From Butyrivibrio sp. (GTDB taxonomy: Bacteria > Bacillota > Clostridia > Lachnospirales > Lachnospiraceae): a stretch of DNA of 64,000 nucleotides. Below the pieces are notes generated by a model that did not search any database, had not been told where the DNA came from, and saw only the letters and a list, made by a program, of their open reading frames with translations. The translations under genes and the position numbers were made by a program. Shown here piece after piece: positions 1 through 8,249 of the stretch (position 1 is the first letter of the stretch; the number at the start of each line of letters is the position of its first letter). The stretch spans positions 117,383 through 181,382 of the forward strand of contig JAFPVA010000130.1 in assembly GCA_017413105.1 (NCBI GenBank). The letters run 5' to 3'.

Positions 1-204
1 TAAAACAGCTTCCTTGATCTGGGATGTAACACTTCTTGTATTAGCAATCTCCAGCGTAAGCTCCTCTATTTCTTCGTCCTTAAGATGTTTGAATATGGCG
101 GAAGATTTCTCCGGACCTAATGCGATCAGAAGAATTGCCGCTTTTTGTGTGCCTGTAAAATCGGCGATTATACTGGTGGATCCGCCAGTAGCTTCAACAT
201 CCAT
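1..204 (-). CDS. fliG: Flagellar motor switch protein FliG (N-terminal part, cut by window edge)
   Basis: Only the first 68 codons lie in the window; the frame is open to base 1. FliG is a rotor (C-ring) protein that sits on the MS ring and switches the direction of flagellar rotation. The visible part has the N-terminal FliG signature: a helix with QKAAILLIALGPEKS followed by a stretch about helices rising and falling in the ring (LKDEEIEELTLEIANTRSV). The ATG at 204 follows a GGGGAG ribosome site. The gene lies 50 bases downstream of fliF, the usual order, and FliG-N binds the FliF C-terminus. Identification rests on these motifs and the context. Confidence 0.93.
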   Translation of the reverse strand, partial: MDVEATGGSTSIIADFTGTQKAAILLIALGPEKSSAIFKHLKDEEIEELTLEIANTRSVTSQIKEAVL

Positions 205-254
205 CTTTTACTCCCCACTTAGAATTAAATAATTAACGCATGACAACAGTTTGC

Positions 255-1877
255 TTAGATCCCATAATCCTCATTAAGCCAGTTTCGAAGAAGGGTTGCT
301 GCGGCCTCAGGATTTTCATCAACGAATTTCTCGATAAGTCTCTTTGTCTCAGAACCGGTATCCATTTCAATATCTTCAAGAACTTCCTCAGGCTGAGATT
401 CAAGAAGCTGCTCAACAGAAAGCGCTTCATCTTCCGGCTGCTCTTCTTCAACAACTTTCTTGGTCCACATGCTCTTGATAACAATGAATGCAAGCAGAGC
501 AAGTATCGCGAGAATGGTTACAATCTGAAGAATATCCGTAATTGTAATTGTTGATCCTGTCTTGTCAAAGAATACGTACTGTGTATATGCAGCCATAGCT
601 ACATTTTCTACAGCAATACCGGTAGCCTTGGAAACTACATTAAGCATATCTTCAGGCACGGTCATCGCAACAGGCTCAGCATTTGATAACTTATACTCGG
701 TCCAGGTCTTGTTTTCATTGGCACCGGAATCGTAGTTTTCCTCTTTCATAACAACATAATTTATTGCTGTTACAGATATGGAGGATTCATCATACTTTAT
801 AGAGCCGGGAATATTGGTCTTTGTAGTTATCTTCTCATTTGGAAGATAATCCCTCGACTCTTCTGTAATTGATGATGTTGAATTGGTATTATCCTGTGTA
901 ACATAGGTTGTCTCATCATCTGCATTTGTGTCAGTTCCGGGAATACCACTTACACCATTAACATTTTCTGCATTATAAACATCTTCATGGCTAAGAACGC
1001 CCTGAGTCTGTCCCTCTGCAGGAGTGTAATCGTGTTGTACTGTTTCTTCATTGGAAAAATCAAAGACAAGGTTGCTGGCAACCTCTATATTGTCATAGAG
1101 CTTAGTCCCCAGAAGAACCTTTTTTACTTCTCCCTTTACAACCTGCTCGGCCTTATTCTTTATAGTAAGCTGAGTGCTGGCAATACGTGGTGAATCTGTA
1201 TCCTCTGAACCGGCAAAAAGCATATTGCCCTGTGTATCCAAAATAACAATGTCGTTAGTTGACTTATTACCCAGAGCAGCTGCAACAGCCTTTGCAAGGA
1301 AAGCAGCATTATCTTCAGTAAATTCGCTTTCCTCCCGAAGTTCAAGAAGGATCCATGCAGAAGACTCCTCCTGGTTTCCTATCAGAGTACCGTCATTATC
1401 AGGAATATGAAGGTCAACATTTGCGCTTTTTATAGCATCAAATTTGGCCATAAAATCCTGTTCCAGCCTGCTTTCCAAATAGACAACATATTTCTTCTGT
1501 TTATCAGATTCAGTAGTAGAAAAACTACTTGTTGTAACATTATCTATCGTATATGCATAGGATTGAATGTCATTTGCTCCAAGCAAAAGATTGGCATCAG
1601 CCTGATCTTTTTTCAGAATCTTAAACTCCAATCCATCGTCAGATAATTTATAATTTATGGAATTCGTATCAAGAAGATCCTTGATCTCAGAAGCTTCCTT
1701 GGTAGAATTGGCTTGAACCAAAAGAACATACTGAGGCTGGTTTAAAACTGTAACCAAAATTATGATGGTAAGAAGTATTACAGTTCCTGCGCCGACGATA
1801 AGTGTCTTCTGTCTTGCAGTGAACTGGTTCCACCAATCGAGAACTTTTTGCCACAAGGCTCTTAATCTTTCAGCCAT
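255..1877 (-). CDS. fliF: Flagellar MS-ring protein FliF
   Basis: A 540-residue protein that forms the MS ring in the cytoplasmic membrane, the base on which the flagellum is assembled. There is one membrane segment near residues 24-45 and a second near 447-467, with a large extracytoplasmic ring-building region between them (including the conserved RLEQDFMAKFDAI region and the TKTNIPGSIKYD stretch). The acidic C-terminal tail of about 70 residues ends in the FliG-binding segment (AATLLRNWLNED). The length fits the family. The start at 1877 follows a GGGGAGGG ribosome site. The gap from fliE holds a short copy of a structured element (see the repeat at 1908-1960). Confidence 0.96.
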   Translation of the reverse strand: MAERLRALWQKVLDWWNQFTARQKTLIVGAGTVILLTIIILVTVLNQPQYVLLVQANSTKEASEIKDLLDTNSINYKLSDDGLEFKILKKDQADANLLLGANDIQSYAYTIDNVTTSSFSTTESDKQKKYVVYLESRLEQDFMAKFDAIKSANVDLHIPDNDGTLIGNQEESSAWILLELREESEFTEDNAAFLAKAVAAALGNKSTNDIVILDTQGNMLFAGSEDTDSPRIASTQLTIKNKAEQVVKGEVKKVLLGTKLYDNIEVASNLVFDFSNEETVQHDYTPAEGQTQGVLSHEDVYNAENVNGVSGIPGTDTNADDETTYVTQDNTNSTSSITEESRDYLPNEKITTKTNIPGSIKYDESSISVTAINYVVMKEENYDSGANENKTWTEYKLSNAEPVAMTVPEDMLNVVSKATGIAVENVAMAAYTQYVFFDKTGSTITITDILQIVTILAILALLAFIVIKSMWTKKVVEEEQPEDEALSVEQLLESQPEEVLEDIEMDTGSETKRLIEKFVDENPEAAATLLRNWLNEDYGI

Positions 1878-1907
1878 AATTCTCCCTCCCCTTTAATAGT
1901 ATTTTTT

Positions 1908-1960
1908 GCGATATGCTTAGTGCAAGCACAGCATTTTGTGACTTTGCATCCTTATATCGC
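1908..1960 (-). repeat. Short copy of the intercistronic structured element (fliE-fliF gap)
   Basis: A 53-bp element with a closing stem GCGATAT/ATATCGC at its two ends. Read on the minus strand it holds GCAAAGTC and a hairpin TGCT-(GTGCTTGCAC)-TA-AGCA. These match the first hairpin of the longer copies at 47051-47218 and 60150-60319, but the two downstream hairpins are missing. On the coding strand it begins at the base after the fliE stop codon. Seen in sequence; the role is unknown. Confidence 0.6.
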
Positions 1961-2299
1961 TCAGATCTGCATTTGCGTAATTTCACGATATGCAGAAAGA
2001 GCTCTATCGCGCACCGCAATTGTGTACTGAAGTGTAGTCTGTGCCTTTTGCAGAGCAACAGAAAGATCATGAGTATTCTCAGTCTGGCCAAGAGCCCATT
2101 TTATTTCTTCATTTTCTGCATCAGACAAGTATGCATTTGTTGTATCTATATTCTCAAGAGCCCGATTAAAGATAGTAGAAAATTTACTTTCTTCTTCAGG
2201 TTCCCCAAGAATATTGTAAACAGTGCTGTTTCTTTTTTCAGCAGCCCTGATCACATCGGATGAAACATTTCTCAAAACAGAAATATCAGGTGACGCCAT
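1961..2299 (-). CDS. fliE: Flagellar hook-basal body protein FliE
   Basis: A 112-residue protein. FliE is a small rod-base adaptor that links the MS ring to the rod and is exported by the flagellar type III system. The C-terminal half carries the family signature (LSVALQKAQTTLQYTIAVRD followed by AYREITQMQI), and the length is normal for FliE. The ATG at 2299 is preceded by GGGAGGG. It lies between flgC and fliF in the standard rod-gene order. Its TGA stop is directly followed by a structured repeat element. Confidence 0.95.
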   Translation of the reverse strand: MASPDISVLRNVSSDVIRAAEKRNSTVYNILGEPEEESKFSTIFNRALENIDTTNAYLSDAENEEIKWALGQTENTHDLSVALQKAQTTLQYTIAVRDRALSAYREITQMQI

Positions 2300-2340
2300 T
2301 ATTCCCTCCCATATTTAAATACCAAATATCAGGCTATCCA

Positions 2341-2787
2341 TTATCCTTTGCTAAGCTCAAGTCCTGTTGTAGCCAGATTTTTGCTGGCATTAAAAGCTGT
2401 AGCATTTGCCTCATAGGATCTTTGAGCATCTATAAGGTTCGTCATCTCGGTTACAGTGTTGACATTCGGATAAGTAACATATCCATTCTCATCTGCATCC
2501 GGATGTGATGGATCATAAACAATATTCATCTGAGTCCAGTCATCTTCCTGAACCCTGACAACCTTAACGCCTCTTCCAGAATACTGTTCAAGTCTGTCAT
2601 TTAATATGCGGGAAAAAGGTGTCTGTCCGCCTTTTTCCTGGAACCTTACTACTTTTCTCACATAAGGAGTACCATCTTCGGTTCTGGTAGTATTGGCATT
2701 TGCAATATTTTCAGAAATGATGTCCATTCTAAAGCGTTGAGCAGTCATTCCGGATGAGTTGATGTTAAAAGAATCGTAAATACTCAT
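2341..2787 (-). CDS. flgC: Flagellar basal-body rod protein FlgC
   Basis: A proximal-rod protein of 148 residues. The N-terminus has the rod/hook signature (FNINSSGMTAQRFRMDIIS, then ENIANANTTRTEDG) and the C-terminus the matching helix (MTNLIDAQRSYEANATAFN). I chose the ATG at 2787 because GGAGGC sits just upstream; a longer frame from 2817 has no ribosome site and adds residues not expected in FlgC. It lies between flgB and fliE and is probably co-transcribed with both. Confidence 0.96.
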   Translation of the reverse strand: MSIYDSFNINSSGMTAQRFRMDIISENIANANTTRTEDGTPYVRKVVRFQEKGGQTPFSRILNDRLEQYSGRGVKVVRVQEDDWTQMNIVYDPSHPDADENGYVTYPNVNTVTEMTNLIDAQRSYEANATAFNASKNLATTGLELSKG

Positions 2788-2841
2788 ATAGCCTCCTTCT
2801 TCAATCAGAAGCACCAATTACTGCATTCTTCTTAAGAATAA

Positions 2842-3237
2842 TTATGACGATTTACATACCGCCTGCAGATTCTGGAATTCATTTGAAAGTCCGGACATAA
2901 GCCCCGAATACTTTATCTGGTTTGCTGCAAGCATTACATTTTCTGTATCTACGTCCACATTGTTGTAGTCAAGTCTATATGAAAAACCTGAATAATCATT
3001 TACAACTCTGGGCGCAAGTTTCTCATCCTGTACATCACGTATCTTGGCGTCCATAGTTTTATATTTGGAATAGCCAAGCGCTCTTTCGAGCTCATCCTCA
3101 AAATTAACGTCCTGTCTCTTATAATAGGGTGTATCGATGTTGGCAATATTATTAGAAATTACCTCATTCCTTTTCCAGGCAGCATCAGCGGCTTTATCAA
3201 GCACGTTTATGTAGTCAAAAACACTGCTATTTATCAT
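2842..3237 (-). CDS. flgB: Flagellar basal-body rod protein FlgB
   Basis: A 131-residue proximal-rod protein, the first gene of this flagellar operon. The N-terminal stretch NEVISNNIANIDTPYYKRQD is the rod-protein hallmark, followed by VNFEDELERAL. The C-terminus (MLAANQIKYSGLMSGLSNEF) forms the partner helix. The ATG at 3237 follows AGGAGG. Upstream are a promoter-like pair of hexamers (3287-3317) and the codY terminator, so transcription of the flagellar genes probably starts in this gap. Confidence 0.96.
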   Translation of the reverse strand: MINSSVFDYINVLDKAADAAWKRNEVISNNIANIDTPYYKRQDVNFEDELERALGYSKYKTMDAKIRDVQDEKLAPRVVNDYSGFSYRLDYNNVDVDTENVMLAANQIKYSGLMSGLSNEFQNLQAVCKSS

Positions 3238-3286
3238 TTTTACCTCCTAAAAGTTAAAAATGGATATAAAAGGACACACTAATTTT

Positions 3287-3317
3287 ATTATATCTATAAT
3301 AAAATCTTTTTAGTCAA
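3287..3317 (-). promoter_or_regulatory. Probable sigma-A type promoter of the flgB operon
   Basis: On the minus strand, TTGACT (3312-3317) and TATAAT (3287-3292) are separated by 19 bases, with the flgB start about 50 bases downstream. Both hexamers are close to consensus but the spacer is 2 longer than ideal. No sigma-28 type box is obvious. Confidence 0.45.
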
Positions 3318-3380
3318 AATACAAGAGTAATACACCTTATATAGTGTTTTTTATATCCAAAAACTACAAGATGTATAAAA

Positions 3381-3416
3381 AAAGAAGAGATTTACCTAAT
3401 AATGATAAATCCCTTC
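3381..3416 (-). terminator. Rho-independent terminator downstream of codY
   Basis: On the minus strand a 12-bp stem (AAGGGATTTATC / GGTAAATCTCTT, two G-U pairs) with a 7-base loop is followed by a run of T. It separates codY from the flgB operon. Confidence 0.8.
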
Positions 3417-3522
3417 ATCTACATCCATCCTGTAATATATTTATCGGATTCTTAGTCCCCGCATTTAATTCCAATCAAGCGAAAAATATAAGGCAGTAGT
3501 ATGTTATGTTTTTATGTATCGC

Positions 3523-4302
3523 TTACAATTCCTGTTTCAATTTTTTGATCTCATTAAAGACCACATCATTGGTTACCTTGATATAGGTTCCCTTCATACC
3601 CGAAGATCTGGATTCAATGACTCCGGCGCTTTCAAATTTCCTTAAAGCATTTACGATAACACTTCTGGTTATCCCAACTCTGTCAGCAATCTTACTAGCT
3701 ACCAGAACTCCTTCCATTCCATCAAGTTCATCAAAGATATGGATGATAGCCTGCATTTCGGAGAAAGAAAGCGTTCCGATTGCAGATTTAACAACCGCAA
3801 GTTTTCTGCTCTCCTCTGCATTCTCTTCATTTACAGCCCTTAGCATCTCAAGCCCTACAACAGTAGTACCGTATTCGCAGAGAATAATATCATCTATATC
3901 ATAAGGAGCATCTGTTTTATAGATAAAAAGTGTTCCAAGTCTCTCGCCTGCAATCTCGATAGGAGTTATGATTGCCTGGAATTTCGAGAAGTCAATCCCC
4001 TCAAATCCCAGAGTCTCAAGATTAACATTCTCTTTTGTAGAAAGAATGGTCAAAAGTCTTTCGTTCAGCATTGGGTCTATAAAGGAACCAACATTATCAA
4101 CCAAAAGATCGCTCAAGGATTCGACATTTGCACTTTCTCCGATGCCAAGTACTTTACCTTTTCTGCTTATGACAAACATATTAGACGATAATATGTCACA
4201 AAGGACTCGGCAAATATCGTTAAAAACAACTTTCCCGGAATTACTGTTGTGCAAAAGTTTGCCAATCTTACGGGTCTTGTCCAGTAGCTGTACACTACTC
4301 AT
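3523..4302 (-). CDS. codY: GTP-sensing transcriptional pleiotropic repressor CodY
   Basis: A 259-residue global regulator. In Firmicutes, CodY binds GTP and branched-chain amino acids and represses starvation genes, often including ilv and leu operons. The N-terminal GAF domain starts with LLDKTRKIGKLLHNSNSGKV. The C-terminal winged helix-turn-helix (ASKIADRVGITRSVIVNALR, near residues 202-221) is the most conserved part and is intact. It has its own promoter (4386-4414) and terminator. The window also holds ilvB, ilvD and leuB, which are classical CodY targets; regulation of them here is inference only. Confidence 0.97.
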   Translation of the reverse strand: MSSVQLLDKTRKIGKLLHNSNSGKVVFNDICRVLCDILSSNMFVISRKGKVLGIGESANVESLSDLLVDNVGSFIDPMLNERLLTILSTKENVNLETLGFEGIDFSKFQAIITPIEIAGERLGTLFIYKTDAPYDIDDIILCEYGTTVVGLEMLRAVNEENAEESRKLAVVKSAIGTLSFSEMQAIIHIFDELDGMEGVLVASKIADRVGITRSVIVNALRKFESAGVIESRSSGMKGTYIKVTNDVVFNEIKKLKQEL

Positions 4303-4385
4303 TGCATCTCTCCTTTAATGATGTATTTCCCCAATGCGCCTTTTAATAAACGTAATACCGCTTATTTCTCTTCTACGCTATTGTT

Positions 4386-4414
4386 ATCATAGCATAAAAA
4401 AATAGGCGCTTCAA
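4386..4414 (-). promoter_or_regulatory. Promoter of codY
   Basis: Minus-strand TTGAAG (4409-4414) and TATGAT (4386-4391) with a 17-base spacer, about 85 bases upstream of the codY start. The -35 region overlaps an imperfect hairpin (4402-4427: AGGCACTT / AAGCGCCT, then a T run) that may be a second terminator for topA. Confidence 0.5.
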
Positions 4415-4494
4415 ACAATAAAGTGCCTACAATTATGAAAAAAAGGTAAAGAATTCAGAAAATTGCAATAACGAAGTAAGCATATAAATAAATA

Positions 4495-4528
4495 GCTGCA
4501 GATACAAGTTCACTTGTAAATCTGCAGC
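4495..4528 (-). terminator. Terminator downstream of topA
   Basis: Inverted repeat GCTGCAGAT ... ATCTGCAGC, with further pairing in the centre (TTACAAG / CTTGTA), followed on the minus strand by TATTTATTTAT. It lies 31 bases past the topA stop. Confidence 0.7.
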
Positions 4529-4558
4529 AATTTGTATACCTATTTAGCGAGTAAAGTA

Positions 4559-6670
4559 TCACTCTTTTTCTTTTGGCTTCTCACCAACATATCCACATTC
4601 CTGATTGCTGCACACAAGCTTGTTGCTCTTTGCATACATCATACTTCCGCATTTTGGGCATTTATTCGCAACGGGCTTCTGCCAGGACATGAAGTCGCAT
4701 TCAGGATGTCCGATACATCCGTAGTAGATTCTGCCTTTACGGGTTCTCTTAAGAACAAGATCCTTACCGCATTTTGGACATTCAACGCCAATCTTCTCAA
4801 AATAAGGCATTGTGTTCTTACATTCCGGGAATCCGGGACAAGCAAGGAACTTTCCGTGAGGACCGTATTTGATGACCATGTTTCTGCCACAGCAGTCGCA
4901 GATCTGATCTGTAACCTCATCCTGAACCTGAACTTTTTCAAGCTCCTTCTCAGCAGCCTCTACTGCCTTGTTAAGGTCAGGGTAAAAATTCTCAATAACA
5001 GTCTTCCACTTTACCTCACCCTCTGCGATTCCATCAAGAAGTGCCTCCATATTGGATGTAAAGTTAACATCAACTATCTGGGGAAATGCATCATTCATCA
5101 TCTTGTTTACTGCCTGACCAAGTTCTGTGATGAAAATAGCCTTGTTTTCCTTGGTTATATAATGTCTTGCAAGGATAGTTGAAATTGTCGGAGCATAAGT
5201 ACTTGGTCTTCCAATTCCAAGAGCCTCAAGATCATGCACCAGCGAAGCCTCGGTGTAATGAGGCGCAGGCTGAGTAAAATGCTGTGCTGATTCAAAAGAA
5301 TCAAACTTAAGCTTTGTATTTGTATCAAGATTCTTCATGAGAACATTCTTCTCAATCTGATCTTCATCGTCTGTATATACATTAAGAAATCCGTCAAAAA
5401 CAGTCTTTGAAGCAGCTACAGTAAATCTGTGCTCGCCGGCATCGATCTTTACGGAAGTAGTCTCATATTTGGCAGGAGCCATGCGGCTTGCCATGAATCT
5501 TCTCCAAATAAGCTGATACAGCCTGAACTGATCCCTTGAGAGATAATCTTTAACTACTACAGGAGTATTCTCAATATATGTAGGTCTTATTGCTTCGTGA
5601 GCATCCTGTATCTTTGCTTCATTCTTCTTGGCAGTTGTTCCCTCGGCAAGATACTCTTTTCCAAAATTCTCCTGAATATATGCATTTGCAGAAGCTACAG
5701 CTTCAGCAGATACTCTTGTAGAATCAGTACGAAGATAGGTGATAAGACCAACGGTTCCCTGCTTGCCAAGTTCAATTCCTTCATAGAGCTGTTGTGCAAC
5801 TCTCATAGTCTTTTGTGTTGAGAAATTGAGAGCCTTTGAAGCTTCCTGCTGAAGTGTTGATGTAGTAAACGGAAGCGGTGCCTTCTTGCTGCGCTCGCCC
5901 TTCTTAACATCAGTAACACTGAACTTCTCGCCTTTCAAAGAAGCACAGATTTCCTCCATCTCCTTTTTGTTCCTGATCTCTTTTTTCTCATTGCCAACAC
6001 CATAGTAGTGAGCAACAAGAGGCTTTTTCTCTCCCTCAGCCAAAAGATTTACATCAAGAGTCCAATATTCGGTTGGAATAAAGTTATCAATCTCTTCTTC
6101 TCTATCAGCAATGATCCTAAGAGCAACTGACTGTACTCTTCCGGCACTAAGGCCCCTCTTTATCTTGGACCAGAGAAGCGGTGAAATGCTGTAACCCACC
6201 ATTCTGTCAAGAACACGCCTTGCCTGCTGAGCATCCACAAGGTTCATATCAATATCCCTTGGATGCTTCATAGCTTCTTTAACAGCGTTCTTAGTAATTT
6301 CGTTAAATGTAACCCTCTGAACAGTTGCATCTGCATCATCAAGCTTAAGAGCAGATACAAGATGCCAGCTGATTGCTTCTCCCTCACGGTCCGGGTCAGT
6401 TGCAAGATAGATCTTGTCAGCCTTTTTAACCTGCTTACGAAGTTCAGCCAGTACGTCTCCCTTTCCACGGATAGTTATATATTTAGGTTCAAAGTCATGA
6501 TCGATGTCCACACCCATAGAGCTCTTGGGAAGATCACGGACGTGACCGTTACTTGCTGCGACCTCATAACCGGTACCTAAAAACTTCTTGATTGCCTTCA
6601 CCTTTGTAGGTGACTCAACAATAAGAAGTGAATTCTTTTTTCCTGCAGTTTTACTTGTTTTTGTTGCCAT
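4559..6670 (-). CDS. topA: DNA topoisomerase I (type IA)
   Basis: A 703-residue enzyme that relaxes negative supercoils by single-strand passage. The N-terminal TOPRIM domain begins LLIVESPTKVKAIKKFLG and contains DPDREGEAISWHL. The active-site Tyr lies in GLITYLRTDSTRVS. The C-terminus holds three four-cysteine zinc ribbons (from about residue 590: CDCC...CPGFPEC, CPKC...CIGHPEC, CPKC...CSNQEC). The length is typical for Clostridia. It lies directly upstream of codY, a conserved order in Lachnospiraceae, with a terminator between them. The long plus-strand frames opposite it are shadows. Confidence 0.97.
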   Translation of the reverse strand: MATKTSKTAGKKNSLLIVESPTKVKAIKKFLGTGYEVAASNGHVRDLPKSSMGVDIDHDFEPKYITIRGKGDVLAELRKQVKKADKIYLATDPDREGEAISWHLVSALKLDDADATVQRVTFNEITKNAVKEAMKHPRDIDMNLVDAQQARRVLDRMVGYSISPLLWSKIKRGLSAGRVQSVALRIIADREEEIDNFIPTEYWTLDVNLLAEGEKKPLVAHYYGVGNEKKEIRNKKEMEEICASLKGEKFSVTDVKKGERSKKAPLPFTTSTLQQEASKALNFSTQKTMRVAQQLYEGIELGKQGTVGLITYLRTDSTRVSAEAVASANAYIQENFGKEYLAEGTTAKKNEAKIQDAHEAIRPTYIENTPVVVKDYLSRDQFRLYQLIWRRFMASRMAPAKYETTSVKIDAGEHRFTVAASKTVFDGFLNVYTDDEDQIEKNVLMKNLDTNTKLKFDSFESAQHFTQPAPHYTEASLVHDLEALGIGRPSTYAPTISTILARHYITKENKAIFITELGQAVNKMMNDAFPQIVDVNFTSNMEALLDGIAEGEVKWKTVIENFYPDLNKAVEAAEKELEKVQVQDEVTDQICDCCGRNMVIKYGPHGKFLACPGFPECKNTMPYFEKIGVECPKCGKDLVLKRTRKGRIYYGCIGHPECDFMSWQKPVANKCPKCGSMMYAKSNKLVCSNQECGYVGEKPKEKE

Positions 6671-6719
6671 TACAGTAAATACGCCCCTTCATACATATTG
6701 CTAAAATTATACCTTCTTA

Positions 6720-6748
6720 TTAATATCTATTTTTTTAATATTCGTCAA
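6720..6748 (-). promoter_or_regulatory. Probable promoter of topA
   Basis: Minus-strand TTGACG (6743-6748) and TATTAA (6720-6725) are 17 bases apart. A second TATAAT (6703-6708) lies closer to the gene but has no clear -35. Immediately upstream is the terminator of the preceding gene. Confidence 0.4.
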
Positions 6749-6763
6749 CCCCTTAATCTATAT

Positions 6764-6802
6764 ACAAAAACAGGGACCTATGCAAAATTTGATAAGTCCC
6801 TA
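6764..6802 (-). terminator. Terminator downstream of the GGDEF gene
   Basis: Minus-strand stem AGGGACTTAT / ATAGGTCCCT followed by GTTTTTGT, 16 bases past the stop codon. Confidence 0.75.
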
Positions 6803-6817
6803 TTATTTATTCTCTTC

Positions 6818-7972
6818 TCAGACGGCCATATGCCTTCTATCCGAAAGATGATGTTCAATCTTTTCTTTGTACATCTTCATGTCGATGTATTCAAGGAAAT
6901 CCTTTACTTTCATTCCGCATCCCTGCTCATATACAGCAACACCTGTGCTGATTGAAAGATCGATTTCTCCCTTATTGCTCCAGTCGATTCCTGCAACCGA
7001 ATCCTTAATATTCTTTATCTTTTGATGCAGTTCCTTCTCATCATTGGTTCTTGTAATAATGCAGAACTCATCTCCGCCAAAACGGCCAACCACATCATCC
7101 TTTTCAAAAGAAGCTGTTAAAACTCCGGCAATACATTCGAGAACTTCATCTCCTGCTTTGTGACCGAACTTATCATTGATAGTCTTAAAGTAGTCCACAT
7201 CGATCATTATTGCCGCAAATTCTTTTTCCTTGCTCTCACAGATAGCACGTTTCATAGCAAGGTCGATACCTCTCCTGTTTACTATACCTGTAAGATAATC
7301 AAGATTAACATCTCTCTTCTGTACATAAATAAGCAGTATCATGCAAGCCAAAACCGTCGCAGCATATTCAAGATTAAGATATGAAAAAGTAACCTGCAAA
7401 AAGCCGCCCATTGCAACAATAATCGGAAACAGCATGATTGGAAGTCTGTAGCTCTGAATAATTCCATTTTTGAACACGAAGACATAGAGCATAACAGAAA
7501 GGCACAAAATCACATGGAAAATGCCTCTGATAAGATACAGATCACCCCTGTGATATGTTAAGCCCTCATAATAAAAGAACCATCCTGTGCCAAAAATCTG
7601 GGCAGAAGTGACCATAGCAAAATTTATCATTGCGTATATTCTGATAAACCAAAGAAAACCGGAACGTTTCTTAGGATCTCCATAGACAGTATAGGAATCA
7701 ATATATGCCATGGAAAACAAAAATCCCAGAGGATCAAAAGCAAAAACAAAATAATCGCTGAATTTAGTCAAAAAGATATAATCAGGCCCAAGTTCCCTTG
7801 CAAGATCCCCAACCGCTGATACTCCCACCAAAAGGGTCAGGATTGAGATCAGTTTTATAAATGCTATATTAGACTTTGATCTTCGGTCATTTTCCTGGAA
7901 AAGAAGCAGAAGCAAAGCCAAGATAAACGTATATAAATTTAGAACAAGACCCCCACTTATCTGAATACTCAT
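6818..7972 (-). CDS. Membrane-bound diguanylate cyclase (GGDEF domain)
   Basis: A 384-residue protein predicted to make cyclic di-GMP. The first 215 residues or so contain about six to seven hydrophobic helices, a membrane sensor module of unknown ligand. The C-terminal GGDEF domain starts near YLTGIVNRRGIDLAMKRA, and the catalytic loop reads GRFGGDEFCII, fully canonical. The usual inhibitory-site Arg is absent (EKDD in place of RxxD five residues before the motif), so product inhibition may be lost. I chose the ATG at 7972 because AGGGAGAG precedes it. A perfect 19-bp palindrome (8006-8024) lies in the leader. It is a single-gene unit. Confidence 0.9.
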   Translation of the reverse strand: MSIQISGGLVLNLYTFILALLLLLFQENDRRSKSNIAFIKLISILTLLVGVSAVGDLARELGPDYIFLTKFSDYFVFAFDPLGFLFSMAYIDSYTVYGDPKKRSGFLWFIRIYAMINFAMVTSAQIFGTGWFFYYEGLTYHRGDLYLIRGIFHVILCLSVMLYVFVFKNGIIQSYRLPIMLFPIIVAMGGFLQVTFSYLNLEYAATVLACMILLIYVQKRDVNLDYLTGIVNRRGIDLAMKRAICESKEKEFAAIMIDVDYFKTINDKFGHKAGDEVLECIAGVLTASFEKDDVVGRFGGDEFCIITRTNDEKELHQKIKNIKDSVAGIDWSNKGEIDLSISTGVAVYEQGCGMKVKDFLEYIDMKMYKEKIEHHLSDRRHMAV

Positions 7973-8005
7973 AAACTCTCTCCCTCTTAAACGCTCACCC
8001 CACAT

Positions 8006-8024
8006 GTAGCTAAAAATTAGCTAC
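8006..8024. promoter_or_regulatory. 19-bp palindrome in the leader of the GGDEF gene
   Basis: GTAGCTAAAAATTAGCTAC, arms of 7 bp around a 5-bp centre, about 35 bases before the start codon. It could be an operator or an mRNA hairpin. A TTGACA lies a further 45 bases upstream on the minus strand, so the site would fall just after the promoter. Confidence 0.35.
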
Positions 8025-8098
8025 AGCAAAACGCTATAGGAAGCATTAAACTATAAAACACTACCATTTGTCAACACATAACTTTAGTTTAGTAAAAT

Positions 8099-8135
8099 AA
8101 AAGAGCCAGGAATTACATGCATTCTGGCTCTTTTA
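8099..8135 (-). terminator. Terminator downstream of the Fe-S flavoprotein gene
   Basis: Stem AAAAGAGCCAG ... CTGGCTCTTTT with AT-rich flanks on both sides, so it could act in both directions. It is placed at the end of the hypA/flavoprotein unit. Confidence 0.75.
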
Positions 8136-8249
8136 TCTCCAATTTATAAAATTTGCATAAACTTTACAATTTTATTACAATGAACTAATTTAATTAAATT
8201 ATATTAATTCATTAAGTAAATAACATATGAGATTAAGCATTCAAATTAT

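Noticed and set aside
4449-4466. CodY-like box AGAATTCAGAAAATT upstream of codY
   Set aside because: Three mismatches to the consensus in AT-rich DNA and about 35 bases upstream of the -35; not enough to claim autoregulation.
4532-5182. Plus-strand frame of 216 codons opposite topA
   Set aside because: It lies antisense to a conserved enzyme gene, has no ribosome site and no recognisable protein features.
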